DNA from: DLAJ01 sp964655525
GTDB taxonomy: Bacteria; Bacillota; Clostridia; Lachnospirales; Lachnospiraceae
Assembly: GCA_964655525.1 (NCBI GenBank)
Contig: CAZZNE010000003.1
Location: 124,001 to 188,000, forward strand
DNA length: 64,000 bases
Reading direction: 5' to 3'
Positions 59,003 through 64,000 of this stretch are shown piece by piece (position 1 is the stretch's first letter; each line of letters begins with the position of its first letter). The notes under the pieces were generated by a model. That model had not been told where the DNA came from. It did not search any database and worked only from the letters and a program-made list of their open reading frames with translations. Position numbers and translations under genes: made by a program.

Positions 59003-61264
59003 GTGAAAAAGAAATTATTTTATGTAATAATAGCACTCACCTGTGTATTCTTGGTTATTCTGCTATTTTATTATAATAGAAAAGAAAGTAACAGTGAGAA
59101 GTGGGATGGAACCGAAAGTCAGGAAGTGATTTCTGATTATGAAAGCTTGTATGGCTGCGATTTTGAAATTGCTACAAGGAAATTTGAAAATAAGATTTAC
59201 GGGATTTGGCAGGTAAAAGATTTGGTTGGATGGGATAGTTCAAGCAGATACCAGTGGGATGGTTTTTATGGCGATATTTTGATTTTTTGTGAGAACGCAT
59301 GGATCAGCAACGGCACGCCATGGTATAAGCCGGTGTATGCATGCTATTCTGCCGGAATGAGCGAGTTGGCATCAGAACAGTTTCTGAATATCACATGGGT
59401 GGATAACAGATATGATGATCAGATTGGAATATTGACGATAGCTGTCTGCACGGAAAGGAATCAAAATTTTGGCAATGCATTGGATCATGAAACGTTTTCA
59501 TTTATTCTGTCCGGCGACGTCATGATTATGGAAAAGAACGGTTCTTACTGGGAATTGGAGAAAGTCGGGGAACTTGAAATGACCAGTGACTTTTCAAATG
59601 TGTCGGCAACAGGTGATGGGGATTATGATGGTTATCAGAATGTCACGGTACAGGGGGAAATAATTACGTTAAAGAAACGCCTGATCCCGTACATAGAAGG
59701 CGGTTCGGCATATATCCTTTTGGAATGGCAATCGGAGGAGAATCTGGATCTCTGTGTCTATCAGGAGGAGAATGGCAGATGTATCGGCATCGAACCGACA
59801 AAGGATGCGGGGGGAAGCTTTTTATATCGTGACAATAGCGGTGATCAAGGATATGAACTGGTGTATTTGGCGGATGCCACGATCGGAAATTATCGGATTT
59901 ATGTGAAGGACTGCGACAGTATTCTGAATGACCGCGAGAGCAGAATGGAAGCGGAGGGGGTTTCAGTCAGTATCTATACGGCGCAGGGAGCCGTGTATCA
60001 AAAGAGCGCGGAAGCAGGGGAGAGCGCCGGCCTATGGGAGTGCGCAAGTCTGTGTGGTGGAGAAGTTTCCGAGCAGGACCGGTATCTTTATGACCTGACG
60101 GATTATGCATGGGCGTTGCGGGACGGGGACGACCCGGCTTCGTGGCTTGAAGGGGCATATATCAAGGAACAGGAGGTATATAAATATTCCGACAACGGGT
60201 CGAAATTGGATTCCATTGAGAGAATGTTTTATGATGCAGACGGAAACATGCTGACAGATATATTCTACTGTGCGGATGGTACGCCAAATTATAAGTATGA
60301 GTATGAATATGATGGGAACGGAAACATAACTGCAAAATATATTTTTTATTATCAAATCCTTGATTTTAATGACAGATGGAGCCAGCCAATCAAGGAGTGT
60401 GAATGGGAATATGATGAAGACGGGAACTGCAAAAGGTATCGCTGCTATGAAAGGGATGGGGCGGTGCGCTTTCAAGCGGAATATGGGCAAGAATATGATG
60501 TGTCGGGGAACCTGACCAAAGAATGGTGCATGGAAACTTTTGAAGATGACTACCAAGAGTGGTATCAATATGAATACGAATATGACGCGGATGGACACCG
60601 AATAGCATTATATCATGACAGTAACCGGGAACGGGATCGGGAAAGACGGGAATATGAATATGATGAAAATGGAAAAGAAACCGTTTGCTATATATACCGT
60701 CCATATTATGGCGACGGAGAAGATACGTTCAGATTGTCGAGATGGGATGAATCCGAGTATGATGAGTACGGAAATCTGAAAGCCTATTCCATGTATTATT
60801 ACAATCAAGAAATGCAGCGAGTATTGGACACTGTCATAGAATATGAATATGATAAGGACGGAAACCGTATTGCTGGATATAGGTGCAGCTATTCCGTGGA
60901 TGGGGAGATGGAAGATTGGGATAGGCACGAGTATAATGCAAACGGGGACAGTACCCTGTGGGCTAGTGGGTATGGGGGATTTTGTACAATGCAGTCGATA
61001 TATGAATATGATGAGAGGGGGAATAAGACGGCATGGTATGATTACGAGTATGACGGGAATGAAGTATCATCGGTCAGCAGCTATGAGTATGAATATCGAT
61101 ATGATGACATGGGAAACTTGACACAGTATAAGGAATTTAGGAATGGCCTCTTATCTTTGTCTATCCAATATATATATGATGCGAGGGCAGGCATGAAGAT
61201 CGAATATTACTATGGAAGCAGCAACCATTTAACAAAAACAATAACCATATATGATTTTTTGTAG
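59003..61264 (+). CDS. Membrane-anchored YD-repeat (RHS-like) protein
   Basis: 753 residues from a GTG start (59003) with AGAGAGGAAG 8 bases upstream; an ATG at 58976 would add a leader. An N-terminal signal anchor (FYVIIALTCVFLVILLFYY) is followed by an unrecognised domain (about 40-370), then at least ten YD-type repeats, for example EYDGNGNITAKYIFYY, EYDADGHRIALYHDSN and YDDMGNLTQYKEF. It lacks an RHS core and a C-terminal toxin. The region is A/T-rich compared with neighbours, which suggests recent transfer. A micro-lipoprotein gene starts at its stop codon. Confidence 0.8.
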   Translation: MKKKLFYVIIALTCVFLVILLFYYNRKESNSEKWDGTESQEVISDYESLYGCDFEIATRKFENKIYGIWQVKDLVGWDSSSRYQWDGFYGDILIFCENAWISNGTPWYKPVYACYSAGMSELASEQFLNITWVDNRYDDQIGILTIAVCTERNQNFGNALDHETFSFILSGDVMIMEKNGSYWELEKVGELEMTSDFSNVSATGDGDYDGYQNVTVQGEIITLKKRLIPYIEGGSAYILLEWQSEENLDLCVYQEENGRCIGIEPTKDAGGSFLYRDNSGDQGYELVYLADATIGNYRIYVKDCDSILNDRESRMEAEGVSVSIYTAQGAVYQKSAEAGESAGLWECASLCGGEVSEQDRYLYDLTDYAWALRDGDDPASWLEGAYIKEQEVYKYSDNGSKLDSIERMFYDADGNMLTDIFYCADGTPNYKYEYEYDGNGNITAKYIFYYQILDFNDRWSQPIKECEWEYDEDGNCKRYRCYERDGAVRFQAEYGQEYDVSGNLTKEWCMETFEDDYQEWYQYEYEYDADGHRIALYHDSNRERDRERREYEYDENGKETVCYIYRPYYGDGEDTFRLSRWDESEYDEYGNLKAYSMYYYNQEMQRVLDTVIEYEYDKDGNRIAGYRCSYSVDGEMEDWDRHEYNANGDSTLWASGYGGFCTMQSIYEYDERGNKTAWYDYEYDGNEVSSVSSYEYEYRYDDMGNLTQYKEFRNGLLSLSIQYIYDARAGMKIEYYYGSSNHLTKTITIYDFL

Positions 61265-61272
61265 TGAAAAAT

Positions 61273-61380
61273 ATGGTGGGAATAAAAAAGCGAAAAGTGG
61301 GACTGGCATTGTGTTTTATGGTCACAATAACCGCCTGTGGACAGCAGAAGGAAGGCATGGAACTGAAGGAATTGAAATAA
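61273..61380 (+). CDS. Micro-lipoprotein (35 residues)
   Basis: A tiny frame: MVGIKKRKVGLALCFMVTITACGQQKEG, then MELKELK and a stop. A basic n-region, a short hydrophobic core and lipobox TITAC make a plausible lipoprotein signal, leaving only about 14 residues after the cysteine. A GTG at 61264 overlaps the stop of the YD-repeat gene and is in frame. It may be a small lipoprotein or the start of a truncated one. No ribosome site is obvious. Confidence 0.5.
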   Translation: MVGIKKRKVGLALCFMVTITACGQQKEGMELKELK

Positions 61381-61405
61381 TTAAATAAGATTCAAAAAAA
61401 GGGTA

Positions 61406-61436
61406 TTGACCCTCCTCTTAGGTCAGAAGGTACACT
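61406..61436 (+). promoter_or_regulatory. MerR-type promoter with 19-bp spacer (regulator gene)
   Basis: TTGACC (61406-61411), a 19-bp spacer and TACACT (61431-61436). The long spacer and its partial dyad (CCTCCTCTTAGG...) are typical for MerR-activated promoters; the MerR gene follows. Confidence 0.75.
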
Positions 61437-61479
61437 GATAACAGATTCGAATCCATGATCATGAAGGGAGTAAGAGAAG

Positions 61480-62286
61480 ATGCTGCGGATCGGAGAGTTT
61501 TCCAAAATATGTCAGGTCAGTATTAAGACGCTTCATCATTATGATAAGATCGGTCTGCTGATACCGGCGGAGATAGACCGCATTACCGGCTACCGCTATT
61601 ACAGGACAGAGCAGATTGATACGATGAACTATATCCAGCGTCTGAAACGCTATGGCTTTTCACTCGAAGAAGTACAGCATTTGCTTACTGTTTCGGATCA
61701 TAAGGAACTCACAGATGCGCTGCGGCGGCAAAAGGAAAAACTGAAGCGGGAACAGCAGGAGATGGCCATCATCCTGAACGAGCTTCAGACACACATTTCT
61801 GTATTTGAAAGGACAGGTGATATTATGACGTATCAGAAGGGTTATACCATTGAGACTAAGCAGTCGCCGGTCATGCATGTTCTGGCAAAACGCGCCATGA
61901 TGGGTGTGGATGAATTCGGTAAGTATTACAGTATACTTTTCGAGCGCATACCGAAGGAGCATGTTACGCCGACCGGATTGAACGGCACGAAGTATTATGA
62001 CGAGGAGTTCAATCATGAATCCTCAGATGTTGAGGTCTTTATTGAGATTACGGAAAAGGAAAAAGCGGACGCGGTCTTGGAGTCCTGCGAATGTGCGACG
62101 ACCGTTCATCACGGGGGATATTCCACACTCTCGGAGGCGTATGGCGCAATTGTGACATGGATTATAGAAAACGGATACGAAATCGCGGGCGCGCCGTTTG
62201 AGCTCTATATCAAAACACAGTTCGATTCGCCCTCGCCGGAAGACTGGGAGACGGAGGTATATTTTCCGATTCGAAAGAAAAGATAA
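61480..62286 (+). CDS. MerR-family regulator with GyrI-like ligand domain
   Basis: 268 residues. N-terminal MerR winged helix (MLRIGEFSKICQVSIKTLHHYDKIGLL onward, G-Y-R-Y-Y wing), a coiled coil (about 75-108), and a C-terminal GyrI/BmrR-like domain (about 115-268) ending ELYIKTQFDSPSPEDWETEVYFPI, where the last glutamate side of the pocket often contacts cationic drugs. GGGAGTAAGAGAAG precedes ATG 61480. It probably activates its own promoter and the ABC exporter downstream, as both promoters have 19-bp spacers. Confidence 0.92.
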   Translation: MLRIGEFSKICQVSIKTLHHYDKIGLLIPAEIDRITGYRYYRTEQIDTMNYIQRLKRYGFSLEEVQHLLTVSDHKELTDALRRQKEKLKREQQEMAIILNELQTHISVFERTGDIMTYQKGYTIETKQSPVMHVLAKRAMMGVDEFGKYYSILFERIPKEHVTPTGLNGTKYYDEEFNHESSDVEVFIEITEKEKADAVLESCECATTVHHGGYSTLSEAYGAIVTWIIENGYEIAGAPFELYIKTQFDSPSPEDWETEVYFPIRKKR

Positions 62287-62323
62287 TCTGTTGCAAATCT
62301 CTTGATTCTGTATGGGATTCTCC

Positions 62324-62354
62324 TTGACATTGTCCTTGGGACAGGGGTTAGGCT
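62324..62354 (+). promoter_or_regulatory. MerR-type promoter of the split ABC exporter
   Basis: TTGACA (62324-62329), a 19-bp spacer with the dyad TGTCC-TTG-GGACA, then TAGGCT (62349-62354). A second dyad GGTTAGGCTT/AAGCCTAACC (62346-62372) covers the -10 and start. Confidence 0.75.
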
Positions 62355-62391
62355 TTATTTATAAGCCTAACCCGATAGGAGGAGAATCATT

Positions 62392-63342
62392 TTGAGAATC
62401 ATAAAAAAACTCATTCGATCACACAAATTCCTTTTCTTAACAGCATCTATCGTTACTCTTTTATCGGTACTCACAAATCTATATTGGAATCGCTTTTTGG
62501 CGGATGCGATAGACCGCCTTGGAAGCGTATTACCATCCGGCTTTCAAGATGCGGAGACAGTCATGTTCATGCTTTTTAGGACGGCTGCCCTTATCATCCT
62601 TTTTTACACTGTGATTGAATTTTTATCCTCGTATCTGGCTTCTTATACCTGTGAAGTTTTTGCACATGAAATGCGCATGTCATATAGCAGGTTTTACTTA
62701 CAAAGTGATGTGGTAACCCTCTCGAAATGTAATGTCGGAGAGGAGCAGTCGGCCATGCAAAATGAGTTAAGGGAAATTTCCGCTTACTTAAACGAAAATC
62801 TTTTTTCTTTTATGAAACAATTTGTTGCATTTGTTGTCACCGTTATCTTTTTGTTTTGTCAGAGTGGGAAGCTGACTCTGCTTACGATATTTCCGGTGAT
62901 TCCTTTACTGATTTACTGTTATTTCTCCGGTAAGATCATCAAAAACCTAACAGAACGGTGTCAGAAAAACAGAGCGCAGATCAACGGACTGGCAGGGATC
63001 CTCATGGAACTCTTTCCGGTCATTCAAATCTATGATGCGTATGGGCTGATTCACAGCACGATGAATGAAAGAATGTTAGAATGGCAAAATTGCAACATCA
63101 GGAAAGAGCGGACGGCAGCCAGACTGATGTCTTTTTCCGGTCTGCTTTCCTTTCTGCCGCTTTTGCTGCTTTTGGGATTTGGCGGATTTATGGTAATAAA
63201 CGGTGAGATCAGCATGGGTATTTTGTATATCTTTATAAACCTTTCGGGAGATGTTTCGGGATTTTTACAGAATATGCCGGGAATTTATGCGGGGTTTAGA
63301 CAGTTTTACGCATCGGTTTGCAGATTGGAGGGGAGATTATGA
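62392..63342 (+). CDS. ABC exporter transmembrane subunit (split half-transporter)
   Basis: 316 residues with six helices, the membrane domain of an ABC exporter (ABCB-like) without its own ATPase. It shows the typical FLASYTCEVFAHEMRMSYSRFY coupling-helix region and SGKLTLLTIFPVIPLLIYCYFSG. The start is TTG at 62392, after AGGAGGAG by 7 bases; no ATG fits. The ATPase follows with an ATGA overlap. In most exporters these two are one chain, so this is a split form. Confidence 0.85.
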   Translation: MRIIKKLIRSHKFLFLTASIVTLLSVLTNLYWNRFLADAIDRLGSVLPSGFQDAETVMFMLFRTAALIILFYTVIEFLSSYLASYTCEVFAHEMRMSYSRFYLQSDVVTLSKCNVGEEQSAMQNELREISAYLNENLFSFMKQFVAFVVTVIFLFCQSGKLTLLTIFPVIPLLIYCYFSGKIIKNLTERCQKNRAQINGLAGILMELFPVIQIYDAYGLIHSTMNERMLEWQNCNIRKERTAARLMSFSGLLSFLPLLLLLGFGGFMVINGEISMGILYIFINLSGDVSGFLQNMPGIYAGFRQFYASVCRLEGRL

Positions 63343-63986
63343 ATCCGTTCGCAGTTGATTTAGATCAAGTATCCTTTTCTTATGAGAATACGATGGTACT
63401 GAAAAAACTGTCTTTGAAAGTGAAATCCGGGGAACATATCGGAATTGTGGGAGACAGCGGAAGCGGCAAGAGTACGATATTGAAAATCCTTGCCGGGCTT
63501 TATGAAGCGGATGATGGAAGAGTCACTATAGCGGGTGAGATGAGGCCTGCGAAAATCAGAGAGCAGGTTGCAATGGTGATGCAGCATCATAGTCTTTTTC
63601 CGCTGTCTATCAGGGATAATATTACCTGTGGGCATGATGTTTCGGAAGACAGGATATGGGACGCCTGTCAGAATGCGGGTCTTACCAAGTGGATCAAGAG
63701 CCTTCCGGATGGTCTTCATACAAATGTCGGAGAACGGGGAGGGCAGGTGTCAGGCGGGCAGGCACAGCGGATTCAGATTGCCAGAGCCATTTGTAAAAAT
63801 GCCCCGGTTGTATTGCTGGATGAACCGGCATCAGCGCTGGATCAGGATACGGGAAATCTTGTTTTAAAGGCGCTGAACCGGTTGATGGACGGCAAAACCG
63901 TGATCCACGTCACACATCATCCGGAGACTTTAGACAGCAGCTATACAATTTATCGTTTGGAGGGAGGGAAACTGGTTCATGAGTGA
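63339..63986 (+). CDS. ABC exporter ATP-binding subunit (split)
   Basis: 215 residues. Walker A GDSGSGKSTILKILAGLY, a Q-loop MVMQHHSLFPLSIRDNI, signature VSGGQAQRIQIARAI (V-S-G-G), Walker B VVLLDEPASALDQDTG and VTHHPETL. The sequence is of the exporter (ABCB/MsbA) class. GGAGGGGAG precedes ATG 63339, which overlaps the previous stop. Another gene begins at 63979, likely a second half-transporter. Confidence 0.92.
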   Translation: MNPFAVDLDQVSFSYENTMVLKKLSLKVKSGEHIGIVGDSGSGKSTILKILAGLYEADDGRVTIAGEMRPAKIREQVAMVMQHHSLFPLSIRDNITCGHDVSEDRIWDACQNAGLTKWIKSLPDGLHTNVGERGGQVSGGQAQRIQIARAICKNAPVVLLDEPASALDQDTGNLVLKALNRLMDGKTVIHVTHHPETLDSSYTIYRLEGGKLVHE

Positions 63987-64000
63987 TTTCTTTGGCTTGC
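63979..64000 (+). CDS. Start of a further gene, probably the partner half-exporter (truncated)
   Basis: ATG 63979 overlaps the stop of the ATPase gene; MSDFFGL is all that can be read. GGAGGG lies about 11 bases upstream. By context, a second membrane or fused subunit of a heterodimeric exporter. Confidence 0.5.

Overview
The window looks like a chromosomal segment of a spore-forming, anaerobic, gut-type Clostridia, most likely family Lachnospiraceae. Support: an Rnf ferredoxin:NAD+ complex, ATP-type PEP carboxykinase, a minimal SufC/SufBD pair, a T-box-controlled pheST, spoIVA with a sporulation-sigma-like promoter, a SleB-like cortex hydrolase, Gram-positive lipoprotein signals and strong AGGAGG ribosome sites. 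No rRNA, tRNA, CRISPR array, prophage or complete insertion sequence was seen. A run of exactly 100 N at 15934-16033 is an assembly gap inside a tandem repeat.

Layout. 1-2790: end of the rnf operon (rnfE tail, rnfA, rnfB) facing apbE, which encodes the flavinyl transferase that matures Rnf. 2860-5694: degenerate GH25-like membrane protein, then SufC and SufBD-like genes. 5764-8108: secreted GH5 endoglucanase with a CBM2-like domain, and a GNAT enzyme. 8330-9575: M29 aminopeptidase relic, unknown protein, ArsR/DUF2087 regulator. 9760-12227: TetR plus MacB-like ABC exporter. 12208-14067: AP2/HNH-like protein and SleB-like hydrolase. 14175-19456: thrC, citrate synthase and pckA. 19668-24197: Nudix enzyme, soluble PocR chemoreceptor, a probable 6S RNA, SpoIID-like and YihY-like membrane proteins. 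24236-29946: two paralogous 8-TM FtsX permeases flanking one ATPase.

30026-36679: T-box, pheS, pheT, M18 aminopeptidase, queA. 36935-44236: prs on the minus strand, then DUF512 radical SAM, der, plsY, gpsA, a zinc-ribbon repeat protein and a lipoprotein. 44338-47425: metF (minus), MoxR ATPase and CoxE-type VWA protein. 47582-52971: minus-strand operon of an ABC ATPase, a Q/N-rich repeat protein with an outside domain, and two ABC-2 permeases. 53146-58787: cytosolic GH74/BNR-type protein, spoIVA and a purine permease. 59003-64000: AT-rich YD-repeat protein, a micro-lipoprotein, a MerR regulator and a split ABC exporter that runs off the window.

The most unusual signal lies between genes. A composite two-hairpin repeat sits directly after stop codons, often supplying the stop itself. 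Its stems differ from copy to copy but keep pairing, while its joints and its 3' tail (ending TTCCTATA) are kept. One copy has expanded into a 76-bp tandem array that spans the assembly gap. A second element links a hairpin to a shared TTGGCAGCATGGAG motif. A third, of 145 bp, has MITE-like terminal inverted repeats. Protein-level oddities are the prion-like cytosolic domain in the ABC operon, the permease duplication around a single ATPase, and the GH25-like protein lacking the catalytic acids.
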